Source: Phreatobacter stygius
GTDB taxonomy: Bacteria > Pseudomonadota > Alphaproteobacteria > Rhizobiales > Phreatobacteraceae
NCBI RefSeq assembly: GCF_005144885.1
Contig: NZ_CP039690.1
Coordinates: forward strand, 4,911,001 to 4,975,000
Reading direction: 5' to 3'
DNA length: 64,000 nucleotides
Every line of letters begins with the position of its first letter. Position 1 is the first letter of the stretch. This document shows, in pieces, positions 41,030 through 49,309 of the stretch. A model generated the notes under the pieces. It saw nothing but the letters and a program-made list of their open reading frames with translations, searched no databases and was not told the DNA's origin. A program made the position numbers and the translations under genes.

Positions 41030-42126
41030 CGGGTGGCTCCGCTTGTATTGCTCGGGACCATGGCGACCACTTCGTCGGGACGGAGCAGCTTGGTGCCATC
41101 CGTCACCGCCAGTTCACCGGCGGTCAGCCCGGCCGAAATGATCACCTTGCCGGTTTCGTAAGCGAGCACCGTGACCGGCCGCAGCGCGGCGACCTTCGAA
41201 GCCGGGTCGACGACAAAGACTGCGGTACGCCCGCTGTCGGAGGCCAGCGCGCTCCAGGGCAGGATCACCACGCGTCGGGGCCTGAGCCGGGCGGTACCCG
41301 AGACGGCGGCGCCGAGCGCCATGGCGTCCGGCGTGCGGTCGACGGTGATGGTCACCCTGACCGTGCCGGTGCGGGCATCGACCGTCGGCGAAATCTCACG
41401 CACCGTGCCGGTGGTCCTGACCGTGGGATCGCTGACCAGGGCAAGGCTGACCGGGGCGTCCTCCGGCTGCTGGAAGAAGGCCGATTCATGGACCTGGAAC
41501 ACCGCGTCGCGCGGGCCGTCATGGGCGAGCGTGAACATGGCCTGGGCGGCCTGCGCCACCTGACCGACCTCGGCATTGCGGGCGGTGATGATCCCGGCAG
41601 CGCCCGCCTTCAGGGCCGTGTAGGACAGGGCCTCCTGCGCCGTGGCGAGCTGGGCGCGCGCCGCATCCAGCGAGCCCTGCGCGGTCCTGAGCGCGGCTTC
41701 AGCCTGATCGTGCTCCCGTCGCGTGGTGAAACCCTGGCCGAGCAGGGTCTTTTGCCGGTCGAAGGCGGAGGACGCCTGGCGGACCTGGGCTTCCGCCGCG
41801 CGGACGCTCGCCTGCGCCGCATCGACATCGGCCTGCTGCTCCTGCGGATCGAGCCGCGCCAGCACCTGGTCGGCGGTGACATGGGCACCGACATCGACGC
41901 TGCGTTCGGTGATGCGGCCGGAGACCCGGAACGACAGGTCGGCCTGGAAGCGCGCCTTGATCTCGCCGGTCAGGCTGACCACGGGCGCATAGTCGGTGAG
42001 CGCGACGGTTTCGACCTTGACCTGAGCGGCCGGCCTTGCCGGCTCCGCCGCCCGATCCTGGCAGGCCGCCACGACCGAGGCGAGGCCGAGAACGACGGCA
42101 AGTCTGCCTGACGCCACACGCTTCAT
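41026..42126 (-). CDS. RND periplasmic adaptor lipoprotein (first adaptor)
   Basis: A 366-residue membrane-fusion protein with a lipobox (LASVVAACQD). It shows LSFRVSGRITERSVDVGAHVTADQVLARLDP, a coiled-coil hairpin (AAQASVRAAEAQVRQASSAF...), and LKAGAAGIITARNAEVGQVAQAAQ. GGAGGAG lies seven bases ahead of the ATG at 42126. It is related to but clearly different from the next adaptor gene. Two adaptors before one RND permease suggest a heteromeric adaptor ring, as in a few RND systems. Confidence 0.92.
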   Translation of the reverse strand: MKRVASGRLAVVLGLASVVAACQDRAAEPARPAAQVKVETVALTDYAPVVSLTGEIKARFQADLSFRVSGRITERSVDVGAHVTADQVLARLDPQEQQADVDAAQASVRAAEAQVRQASSAFDRQKTLLGQGFTTRREHDQAEAALRTAQGSLDAARAQLATAQEALSYTALKAGAAGIITARNAEVGQVAQAAQAMFTLAHDGPRDAVFQVHESAFFQQPEDAPVSLALVSDPTVRTTGTVREISPTVDARTGTVRVTITVDRTPDAMALGAAVSGTARLRPRRVVILPWSALASDSGRTAVFVVDPASKVAALRPVTVLAYETGKVIISAGLTAGELAVTDGTKLLRPDEVVAMVPSNTSGATR

Positions 42127-42401
42127 CGCCATCTCCTCCGAACTCACCCGGCACGGCCGACGCCAAGGCCTCCGCTCCAAGGCATGATCGATGATCCATG
42201 GTCCATGGGGCATGAAGACTTCGTGTCGGCGAGGGGCGCCACGGACCAATCGGGGCGGGCCGCGGCGTCCCACGTGTGATGCTCATGCTAGAGCGTGCAC
42301 GCATCGGTCGGAAGGGGGCGTGAGGTCGGGCAAATCACGATGGCCGGCAGATGGGTGGAGCGGCGCCGGGTCGGTGTCATGGCCATGAGCGGCCGGATGC
42401 G

Positions 42402-43169
42402 TCAGGCCGATGCTGGAAGTGATCTTTCAGCAAAATGCGCCATGGCTTTTGCCAGGAACTGAGCCATGGCGGGATGTTGCGCCTCGTAACGGGCGCGGAA
42501 ATCCGGGTGATCGAGGTAGAGGCGTCCGAGCCCGGCATAGGATGCCCGGTCGGCTGTCCAGTGCCGGTCGACCCAGGCGTGGTGCCGGCCGATGATGTCC
42601 TGCACCGCGGCGGCTTCGGCATCGAGCTTGGCTTTCATGGCGGTGACGATCTCGGCTTCCAAGTCCGCCAGTTCGGCCAGATGACGCTCGAAAGCCTGCT
42701 TGGACCCACCTTTCAGACGCTGCTTGCTTTCGTCGAGCGCCGTGGCGCCATAGCGCTCCGTCAGATAAGTCTCGTATTCGGCCTGCCGGGGTGGCGCGAA
42801 GCCCTGGTAGAGATCCTGGTCGGGCATGGCTTCGCCGCCCTCGAGATCGGCAATGGTGCGATCGAGCGTTGCGATCAGCGCGTGATAGCGCTCGATGTCG
42901 GCAATGAGGCGCTCGCGATGGCGGCGTAGCGCCTGCCGCCGGTCGGCGCTGCCGGCGGCGAGCGCCGCCGCGATCCGGTCGAGCGGCAGGCGCATGTCGC
43001 GCATCAGCAGAATGTCCTGCAGCCGCAGAAGCTCGTCGCGACCGTAATAACGATAGCCATTGGGGCCCACGCTCGCCGGCTTCAACAGGCCGATGGCGTC
43101 GTAATGATGCAGGGTTCGCACCGTCACGCCGGAGAGCCTGCCGAGTTGTTTGACCGTATAAAGTTTCAT
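42402..43169 (-). CDS. MerR-family regulator with TipAS domain
   Basis: The 255-residue protein has a MerR DNA-binding domain (MKLYTVKQLGRLSGVTVRTLHHYDAIGLLKPASVGPNGYRYYG), a dimerisation helix (LRLQDILLMRDMRLPLDRIAAAL) and a C-terminal TipAS-like helical domain (LERHLAELADLEAEIV-like region to HPAMAQFLAKAMAHF). TipAS domains bind bulky drugs and switch on resistance genes. It lies 276 bp upstream of the RND operon on the same strand and is a likely activator of it. A MerR-type palindrome precedes the gene. Confidence 0.9.
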   Translation of the reverse strand: MKLYTVKQLGRLSGVTVRTLHHYDAIGLLKPASVGPNGYRYYGRDELLRLQDILLMRDMRLPLDRIAAALAAGSADRRQALRRHRERLIADIERYHALIATLDRTIADLEGGEAMPDQDLYQGFAPPRQAEYETYLTERYGATALDESKQRLKGGSKQAFERHLAELADLEAEIVTAMKAKLDAEAAAVQDIIGRHHAWVDRHWTADRASYAGLGRLYLDHPDFRARYEAQHPAMAQFLAKAMAHFAERSLPASA

Positions 43170-43201
43170 GACGCGACCCCTTGTCCGGCGGGTCTTGTGG
43201 G

Positions 43202-43220
43202 CCCTCACGCAAGGTGAAGG
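43202..43220 (-). promoter_or_regulatory. MerR-type palindromic promoter of the TipAS regulator
   Basis: On the minus strand CCTTCAC (43220-43214) and GTGAGGG (43208-43202) form near-perfect 7-bp arms with a 5-bp centre. TTGACC, a good -35 element, overlaps the first arm at 43224-43219. Palindromes inside the promoter spacer are the known MerR-family target, so autoregulation is likely. Confidence 0.6.
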
Positions 43221-43268
43221 TCAAGGGGGAATTGGGCTCTTTCAGACGCGCCACGGTCGTCGCACAGG

Positions 43269-44057
43269 TCAATTCGCGGCACCGGCGCGGAAGCGCTGGA
43301 CGAAACGGTCGAGCTCGGGCCGTTGCAGGTCCGACACGGCCCAATAGGCATAGGCGCCCTCGGTCCAGCGGGCCATGATCAGGCCGCCGGCGGCCAGCGG
43401 CTGGGCTGCAGCGGTCGCCGTCTCGCCGGGCGCGCGCGGCATGGCCACCAGCGAGATCAGGTGTTCGCCGCGGCGATAGACCAGCGAGGGAACCGGCTGA
43501 TCGGCGATGACGTCGACGCGGCCGCCGACCAGGGGGAAGCCGTCGCCGGCAAGATCGGCGGTCGGCGGCGAAATGCCGAGCTTGGCATCGAGCCAGGGCT
43601 TCACCCGGTGACGATCGGCGGAGGCAATATCCACCGGGCTTGCCGCCAGCAGGGCGCGCCGGTGGCTCATGGCGACAGCCTCGGCCACGCCGGGCCGGGC
43701 CTCGGGCTTGAGCGCCAGATAGGTCGCGCCGCTGGCGATCGCCGCCGTGACGATGATCGAGGCGGCAAGCGCGCGCCAGTCGAACGACCTCGACGGCCGG
43801 GTCGAAGGCGCTGCGCCGGCCCCGGCGAGCGTTTCCATACGGGTCGCAAAGCCCTCCGTCACGGCCGGGCGCGGCAGGCCGCCGACCCGCCGCTTCAGGG
43901 CGATGATCCGCTCATATTCGGCCTTCAGCGCCGGCGCGGCCGCGAGCCGCCGTTCCAGCGCCAGCGCGGCGGCGGCATCGAGCTCGCCGTCGGCGAGCGC
44001 CTGGAGCATCAGGCGGTCGTCGGCCGGGTCGGGCAGCATGGGGTCGGGTTCGGTCAT
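43269..44057 (-). CDS. Anti-sigma factor
   Basis: The 262-residue protein has an N-terminal cytoplasmic anti-sigma region (DDRLMLQALADGELDAAAALALERRLAAAPALKAEYERI), a single membrane helix near residues 95-115 (WRALAASIIVTAAIASGATYLAL) and a periplasmic domain that begins ALKPEARPG. It should hold the upstream ECF sigma factor at the membrane. It lacks the HxxxCxxC zinc motif of the ZAS class. Its start overlaps the sigma gene stop by ATGA. Confidence 0.9.
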   Translation of the reverse strand: MTEPDPMLPDPADDRLMLQALADGELDAAAALALERRLAAAPALKAEYERIIALKRRVGGLPRPAVTEGFATRMETLAGAGAAPSTRPSRSFDWRALAASIIVTAAIASGATYLALKPEARPGVAEAVAMSHRRALLAASPVDIASADRHRVKPWLDAKLGISPPTADLAGDGFPLVGGRVDVIADQPVPSLVYRRGEHLISLVAMPRAPGETATAAAQPLAAGGLIMARWTEGAYAYWAVSDLQRPELDRFVQRFRAGAAN

Positions 44058-44593
44058 CGCGACCGCTCGAGTTCGGCAAGCACCAGGCCGCGCGCCCGCG
44101 ACAGGCGCGACATGACGGTGCCGATGGGAATGGACAGCATGGCGGCGATCTCCCGGTAGCTCAGGTCGTTGATGTCGCGCAGCACCAGCACTTCGCGAAA
44201 CGGCTGCGGCAGGCCGGCGATCGCGGCCTCGACCGTCGCAGCTTCGGCTTTGGCGATCAGGCTCGCTTCCGGGCCTTCGGCCAGGGCGTCGCGCGTGGCG
44301 TCCGCCTGAAACGTGGTCTGTTCGAGCATTTCGGCCTCACCGACAAGGACCAGGCTCTTCGGCCGGTTTCTGGCAAGCCAAGTGAAGGCTGAATTGCGCA
44401 CGATGGCGAGCAGCCAGGCCTTGGGATTGCCGCCGGCATAGCTCTCGATGCCGGCAAGCGCCTTGAGGCAGGCCTCCTGCACCACGTCTTCGGCGTCATG
44501 GCGGTTGCCGGTCAGCCAGCGGGCAAGCGCCAGTGCGTCGCCGAGGTGGGGCATGACCACTTCGCGAAATCGCGCGCGCGACGGCTCCCTCAT
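44054..44593 (-). CDS. ECF-type RNA polymerase sigma factor
   Basis: A 179-residue extracytoplasmic-function sigma factor. Region 2 shows LARWLTGNRHDAEDVVQEACLKAL and PKAWLLAIVRNSAFTWL. Region 4 shows LPQPFREVLVLRDINDLSYREIAAMLSIPIGTVMSRLSRARGLV. The ATG at 44593 follows GGGAGCG. It is followed by its anti-sigma factor and preceded 51 bp upstream by a cupredoxin gene, so the unit probably responds to copper or redox stress in the envelope. Confidence 0.93.
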   Translation of the reverse strand: MREPSRARFREVVMPHLGDALALARWLTGNRHDAEDVVQEACLKALAGIESYAGGNPKAWLLAIVRNSAFTWLARNRPKSLVLVGEAEMLEQTTFQADATRDALAEGPEASLIAKAEAATVEAAIAGLPQPFREVLVLRDINDLSYREIAAMLSIPIGTVMSRLSRARGLVLAELERSR

Positions 44594-44643
44594 CACGCTC
44601 CCGTCACCATTGGCTTGCCGCCATCCTGGTTCGCGGCGGCAAT

Positions 44644-44979
44644 TCACGGCTCAACAACGATCACGCCCTGCATATGCGGATGGAGGCCGCAATAATAGGC
44701 GAAACGTCCCGCGGTCGTGAATGTGAAGCTGAATTTATCGCCGGTATCGAGCGCAGGTGACTGGAAGGTCCCGCCCTCGGCGACCACCGTGTGGGGGCTG
44801 TCGTCGGCATTGTCGAAGATGACGATGGTGCCCGCCTTGATGGTGAGCCGGCTGGGCGCGAAGACGAAGCCGTCAATCGCCACGCGGGCCTCCGCCGCGC
44901 CGGCCGGAAGCCGGCCGGCGGTCATGGTCAGGCCAAGGCCAATGACGGCCATGGCGGCATGCAAGGCGGCACGGGTCAT
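44644..44979 (-). CDS. Periplasmic cupredoxin (plastocyanin/amicyanin-like)
   Basis: The 111-residue exported blue-copper protein has a signal peptide (AVIGLGLTMTAGRLPAGAAEA). Copper ligands are visible as His in DDSPHTVVAEGG and Cys-x2-His-x2-Met in YYCGLHPHMQG. GTIVIFDNADDSPH is typical of the family. It carries electrons or copper in the periplasm. It lies between a metallophosphoesterase gene (21 bp upstream) and the ECF sigma gene (51 bp downstream) on one strand. Confidence 0.92.
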   Translation of the reverse strand: MTRAALHAAMAVIGLGLTMTAGRLPAGAAEARVAIDGFVFAPSRLTIKAGTIVIFDNADDSPHTVVAEGGTFQSPALDTGDKFSFTFTTAGRFAYYCGLHPHMQGVIVVEP

Positions 44980-44999
44980 GGTTGGGGCTCCTCGACCGC

Positions 45000-45947
45000 T
45001 CAACCGCCGGCAAGCGGCGCATCGACAATGGCCAGCCGCTCCTGGCCACTGACGACCGCGACCTGGGTGATGCCGAGCAGGTTGCGCAATTGACCCGGCG
45101 GCACGGTCAGCGGCCCTGGCGACGATGCGGTGCCCGGAGCGGGTTGCGGGAAGGCGGTCGAGCGCGCGGCGTGAAAGGTCACATTGCCTTCCACCTTCTG
45201 CATGAGCTGGTGGATGTGGCCGTTGAGCACGGTGACCGAGCCGAACCGTCTGAGCAGCGCCAGGGCCTGGGCCGCGTCGTCGGTGCCCCAGCCCCAGGCA
45301 GCATGCACCGTCCAGAGCGGGATATGGGCGAACACGACAACCGGAGTGGATGCGCTCAACCCCCTCAGGTCGTCGGCGAGCCAGGCGAGCTGCTCGGGTC
45401 CGAGAATGCCGAGGCCGCCGGCCCGCAGGTTGACGACATTGACCAGGCCGACGAAATGCACGCCGTTCTGGTCGAAAGAATACCAGCCGGCGCCGCGTGT
45501 GTCCTTGCCGTAGCGGTCGAGATAGGCCTTGCCATTGGTCTCATCGATGACATCGTGCTCGCCCGGCACATAGTGCACGTCGAGCCGGGCGCCGCCGATG
45601 ATCCTGGCGGCATCGTCGAACTCCCCAGGTTTCGACAAATGGGTGATGTCGCCGGTATGGATCATGAAGGCCGGCCTGGTCGGCAGGCCACGGATCTTGT
45701 CGATGGCCTCCTGCAACGTGTCGCTGGTATGCGGATTGGCCGTCTTGTCGAAGCCGATATGGCTGTCGGAGATCTGCAGGAAGGTGAAGCCGGTCTTGAC
45801 CGCCTCCGCCGCTTCGGCGCGGTCGAGCAGGCCGAGCGATGTCGGCACCCCGCCCGCCACCGTCCAGACAATGCCGGTCCCCGCCCAGATCATGCATTCC
45901 AGTGCGTGGCGGCGCGTCGCGCCGTCGCCGTCATCAGGCTCGGTCAT
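45000..45947 (-). CDS. Exported calcineurin-like metallophosphoesterase
   Basis: The 315-residue protein has an Arg-Arg containing leader (ATRRHALECMIWAGTGIVWTV) and a metallophosphoesterase domain with metal-binding blocks ISDSHIGF, IHTGDITH, VPGEHDVI (usual GNHD altered to GEHD), FAHIPLW and NGHIHQ. It would hydrolyse phosphoesters outside the cytoplasm. The ATG at 45947 follows GGGGGAGAGCC. It is the first gene of a run with cupredoxin, ECF sigma and anti-sigma genes. Confidence 0.9.
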   Translation of the reverse strand: MTEPDDGDGATRRHALECMIWAGTGIVWTVAGGVPTSLGLLDRAEAAEAVKTGFTFLQISDSHIGFDKTANPHTSDTLQEAIDKIRGLPTRPAFMIHTGDITHLSKPGEFDDAARIIGGARLDVHYVPGEHDVIDETNGKAYLDRYGKDTRGAGWYSFDQNGVHFVGLVNVVNLRAGGLGILGPEQLAWLADDLRGLSASTPVVVFAHIPLWTVHAAWGWGTDDAAQALALLRRFGSVTVLNGHIHQLMQKVEGNVTFHAARSTAFPQPAPGTASSPGPLTVPPGQLRNLLGITQVAVVSGQERLAIVDAPLAGG

Positions 45948-46072
45948 CTGGCTCTCCCCCGGCGCCATTGGGTGGCGCACGAGGTGAAGACCGGGGGGCG
46001 GGTCGATTTATTCCCGTGCGCGGGCCGCCTCGGCGTCACACCGGCGTGATCGGGCGCGCGATGTCTCCCGTT

Positions 46073-46969
46073 TCACGCGGCTCTTGCGGCGACCGCCCTG
46101 GCGCGCGTGAGCAGGGCCTCCGCCCGTTGCACGATCGGGATGTCGATCATCTTGCCGTCGATGGCAAAGGAGCCGCGGCCTTCCGCCGCCGCTTGCCGGT
46201 CGAGTGTCACGATGCGCTCGGCCTCGGCGATCTCCCTGGCCGACGGGCTGAAGCCGGCATTGAGGATCGGCACCAGGGACGGGTGGATGCAGGCCGAGCC
46301 GACAAAGCCGAAATCGGCGGAGCGGCGGACGATCCGCGCATAGCCTTCGATGTCGGCGAAATCGGCGACCGAACCGATGGTCCCGAGCGGCAGGATGCCG
46401 GCGGCGGTTGCGGCCTGCACGATCTGCTGTTTGGGCATCAGCATGGTCTCCTCTGACGGCTTGGCGCCGATGGCGGTGGCATAGTCCTCGGCACCGAGCG
46501 AGATGCCGGCGAGCCGTGGTGTCGAGCGGGCGATCTCATGGGCCCGGGCCAGGGGGCCTGGCGCCTCGATCAGGCCGATGAACCAGATCTTGCCGACGGG
46601 GAGACCACGGGCCTGTTCGAGCCGGGTGACCATCTCGTCGAGCAGTCTGAGGTGCTCCGGGCCCTCGACCTTGGTGATCTTGATGGCGTCGACACCGGCG
46701 ATGACGGCGGCCTCGAGGTCGCGCACCGCGAGCTCGAGCGGTTGGTTGATGCGCACCATGACGTCCGAACGGCCCTGGGCCCGGAAGCGCTGGACAATGC
46801 CCGGCACCAGCCCCCGCGCGGCCTCCTTCTGCGCCAGTGGAATGCTGTCTTCGAGGTCGATGATCAGCGCGTCGGCGCCGCGTTCGGTCGCCTTGGCGAC
46901 GAAACGTTCGACATTGGCCGGTACGAACAGCGCCGAGCGCCAGACCGGGAACTTGCCTGTCGTGATCAT
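46073..46969 (-). CDS. CitE-like CoA-ester lyase (HpcH/HpaI family)
   Basis: The 298-residue TIM-barrel enzyme has SALFVPANVERFVAKATERGADALIIDLEDSIP (Asp/Glu for Mg), VMVRINQP, AIKITKVEGPEHL, IGLIEAPGPL and ISLGAEDYATAIGA, with SACIHPSLVPILNAGF near the end. Relatives cleave malyl-CoA, citramalyl-CoA or related hydroxyacyl-CoA by a retro-Claisen step. It overlaps the CoA-transferase gene by ATGA. The two would activate and split an imported acid. Confidence 0.92.
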   Translation of the reverse strand: MITTGKFPVWRSALFVPANVERFVAKATERGADALIIDLEDSIPLAQKEAARGLVPGIVQRFRAQGRSDVMVRINQPLELAVRDLEAAVIAGVDAIKITKVEGPEHLRLLDEMVTRLEQARGLPVGKIWFIGLIEAPGPLARAHEIARSTPRLAGISLGAEDYATAIGAKPSEETMLMPKQQIVQAATAAGILPLGTIGSVADFADIEGYARIVRRSADFGFVGSACIHPSLVPILNAGFSPSAREIAEAERIVTLDRQAAAEGRGSFAIDGKMIDIPIVQRAEALLTRARAVAARAA

Positions 46970-48222
46970 GCTTTCTTCTCCCTGGCGAGCCCTGAGGTGA
47001 GCGCCGCCTCGATCTCGGCCGGGCTGAGCCCGGCCTCTTTCAGGATGTCGCGGGTGTGCTGGCCGAGCCTCGGCGCCGCCGTGCGGATGCTGCCGGGTGT
47101 CGCCGAGAGCCGTGCCGGCACCGCATGCATCGGGAAGCTGCCCATGTCTTCGTCCGGATAGTCGGCGAGCAGCGCGCGCGCCTGGACGTGACGATCCTGC
47201 ATGAAGCGGGCGATGTCGTTGACCGGGCCTATGGTCACCTCCTCGGCCTCGAAGAAGGCGACGTTCTCGTCGACCGTGCGGGCGCCGACGAATTCGCCAA
47301 TGATCCGGTCGAGCTCCTCGACATGGACCAGCCGCTGCTCGTTGGTCTTGAAGCGCGGATCCTCGCAGAGCTCCGGTCTGCCGATCGAGCGCAGCACGCG
47401 CATGGCCATGCCCTGGGTCGAGGCGGAGAGACAGACCCAGCCGCCGTCGCCGGCGCGATAGACATTGCGCGGCACGGACCCGCTGGAGCGGCTGCCGCTG
47501 CGCGGCTTGATCTTGCCGGTGAGCCGGTAATTGGCGGCCTGCGGCCCGAGCGAATTGAAGATCGGGTCGAGCAGCGGCAGGTCGATCACCTGGCCGCGCC
47601 CGCCATTGACCTCGACCTCGCGCAGCGCCGCCATGGCGGCGAAGGCGCCGGTGAGGCCGGATAGCGCATCGGCGAGATACATCGGCGGCAGCACCGGCTC
47701 GCGATCGGCAAAACCGTTCATTTCGGCAAAGCCGGAAAACCCCTCGACCAGGGTGCCGAAGCCCGGCCGGCGGTGATAGGGCCCGGTCTGGCCCCAGCCG
47801 GAAATGCGCACGATCACCAGTTTCGGTTCGAGCTTCAGAAGCTCCTCCGGCGCCAGGCCCATCTGTTCGAGCGTGCCCGGTCGGAAGCTTTCGATCAGCA
47901 TGGCCGCGCCCGGCACCAGCCGGCGGATCAGCGGCACCGCCTCGTCGTGACGAAACTCGACACAGAGGCTGCGCTTGTTGCGCGAATGGATCTTCCAGGT
48001 GGTCTCGACATCGTTGATGCGCCAGCCGCGCAAGGTGTCGCCCTCGCGCGGTTCGACCTTGACCACGTCGGCGCCGAAATCGGCGAGGTGCTGGGTCAGG
48101 AGATTGCCTGCGACCAGCCGCGACAGGTCGACGACACGCAGGCCGGTCAGCGGGCCGCGCGCACCGGGCGTGTAATCGGCTTGCGGCAGGCCTGACGCGG
48201 CCCTTTCAGAGGGATTTGGCAT
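46966..48222 (-). CDS. Family III CoA-transferase (CaiB/BaiF)
   Basis: The 418-residue enzyme starts its domain at LTGLRVVDLSRLVAGNLLTQHLADFGADVVKVEP. It has WKIHSRNKRSLCVEF, ISGWGQTGPY and the catalytic Asp at about residue 185 (PPMYLADALSGLTGAF). Family III enzymes move CoA between carboxylic acids. It overlaps the ABC ATPase gene by 17 bp and the lyase gene by 4 bp, so production with the importer is enforced. The likely acceptor is the imported acid. Confidence 0.93.
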   Translation of the reverse strand: MPNPSERAASGLPQADYTPGARGPLTGLRVVDLSRLVAGNLLTQHLADFGADVVKVEPREGDTLRGWRINDVETTWKIHSRNKRSLCVEFRHDEAVPLIRRLVPGAAMLIESFRPGTLEQMGLAPEELLKLEPKLVIVRISGWGQTGPYHRRPGFGTLVEGFSGFAEMNGFADREPVLPPMYLADALSGLTGAFAAMAALREVEVNGGRGQVIDLPLLDPIFNSLGPQAANYRLTGKIKPRSGSRSSGSVPRNVYRAGDGGWVCLSASTQGMAMRVLRSIGRPELCEDPRFKTNEQRLVHVEELDRIIGEFVGARTVDENVAFFEAEEVTIGPVNDIARFMQDRHVQARALLADYPDEDMGSFPMHAVPARLSATPGSIRTAAPRLGQHTRDILKEAGLSPAEIEAALTSGLAREKKA

Positions 48223-49309
48223 GCGTTTGTCCTGGAAAAAGAATGCCGCCGGCGACCGGCAGCCAGAGGCTCAGTTCGGCGGCCGAGGTCGCCTCCGATG
48301 TTTCGATGCGCAGCGGGCTGCCGCCGAGATCGAGGCCGATCTGCCAGCGCCCGCCGACATAGGCATGGCTGGTGACGCGGGCCCGGATCACCGAGCCGCC
48401 GGGCTCGGCCGGACCTTCGGGCACGACGCGCATCTGTTCCGGCCGGAAAGCGAGGGTGACCTTGTCGCCCTTGACCGGCCGCCGCTCGGTCGCAATGGCG
48501 ATGCGCTGGCCGCCGGGCAGCGTCACCGTGGTTTCGCCGCCGGCCCCGGGGGCTTCAGCCACTTCGCCGGCGAGGAAATTGGTGGTGCCGATGAAGTCGG
48601 CGACGAAGCCGTCGGCCGGCTTTTGATAGATCTCCTGCGGCGTGCCGATCTGGGCGATGCGGCCACCATTCATCACCACGATGCGGTCGGACAGCGCCAG
48701 CGCCTCGACCTGGTCATGGGTGACATAGATGGTGGTCAGCCCGAGCCGGGTACGCAGTTCGGCCAGCCAGGTGCGGGCCCGGTCGCGCAGCTTGGCGTCG
48801 AGATTGGACAAGGGTTCGTCGAGCAGCAGGATTTCCGGCCGATAGACCAGCGTGCGGGCAAGCGCCACGCGTTGCTGCTGGCCGCCCGACAGCTCGTGCG
48901 GATAGCGGGCCTGAAACCGCTCCATCTCGACGAGCGCGAGTGCCTCTTCGACCCGCCGTTTGCGTTCGGAACGCGAGACTTGGCGCAGGGTCAGCGGGAA
49001 CACGACATTGTCGTGGACGGTCATGTGCGGCCAGAGCGCGTAGCTCTGGAACACAAGGCCGCAATTGCGCGCCTCGGGCGCCAGGAAAATGCCGCGGGCG
49101 CCGTCGAAATAGACCGTCTTGCCCACCGTGATGCGGCCGCCGGTCGGCTGTTCCAGACCGGCGATGGCGCCGAGCGTTGTCGATTTTCCGCAGCCCGAGG
49201 GCCCGAGCAGGGTGACGAACTCGCCGTCCGCGACGGTCAGGTTGATGTCGTCGACGGCCCGGATCGCGCCGAAATGCTTGTCGAGGTTTTCGATCGTCAG
49301 TTCAGCCAT
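48206..49309 (-). CDS. ABC transporter ATP-binding protein (Fbp/Pot type)
   Basis: The 367-residue ATPase shows Walker A GPSGCGKST, signature LSGGQQQRVALARTL, Walker B LLLDEPLSNLD and switch His in YVTHDQVEAL. A C-terminal TOBE-type regulatory domain follows (residues about 285-360). The sequence class serves iron, polyamine, phosphonate and organic-acid importers. It overlaps the permease gene by 8 bp and the CoA-transferase gene by 17 bp. Confidence 0.95.
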   Translation of the reverse strand: MAELTIENLDKHFGAIRAVDDINLTVADGEFVTLLGPSGCGKSTTLGAIAGLEQPTGGRITVGKTVYFDGARGIFLAPEARNCGLVFQSYALWPHMTVHDNVVFPLTLRQVSRSERKRRVEEALALVEMERFQARYPHELSGGQQQRVALARTLVYRPEILLLDEPLSNLDAKLRDRARTWLAELRTRLGLTTIYVTHDQVEALALSDRIVVMNGGRIAQIGTPQEIYQKPADGFVADFIGTTNFLAGEVAEAPGAGGETTVTLPGGQRIAIATERRPVKGDKVTLAFRPEQMRVVPEGPAEPGGSVIRARVTSHAYVGGRWQIGLDLGGSPLRIETSEATSAAELSLWLPVAGGILFPGQTHAKSL

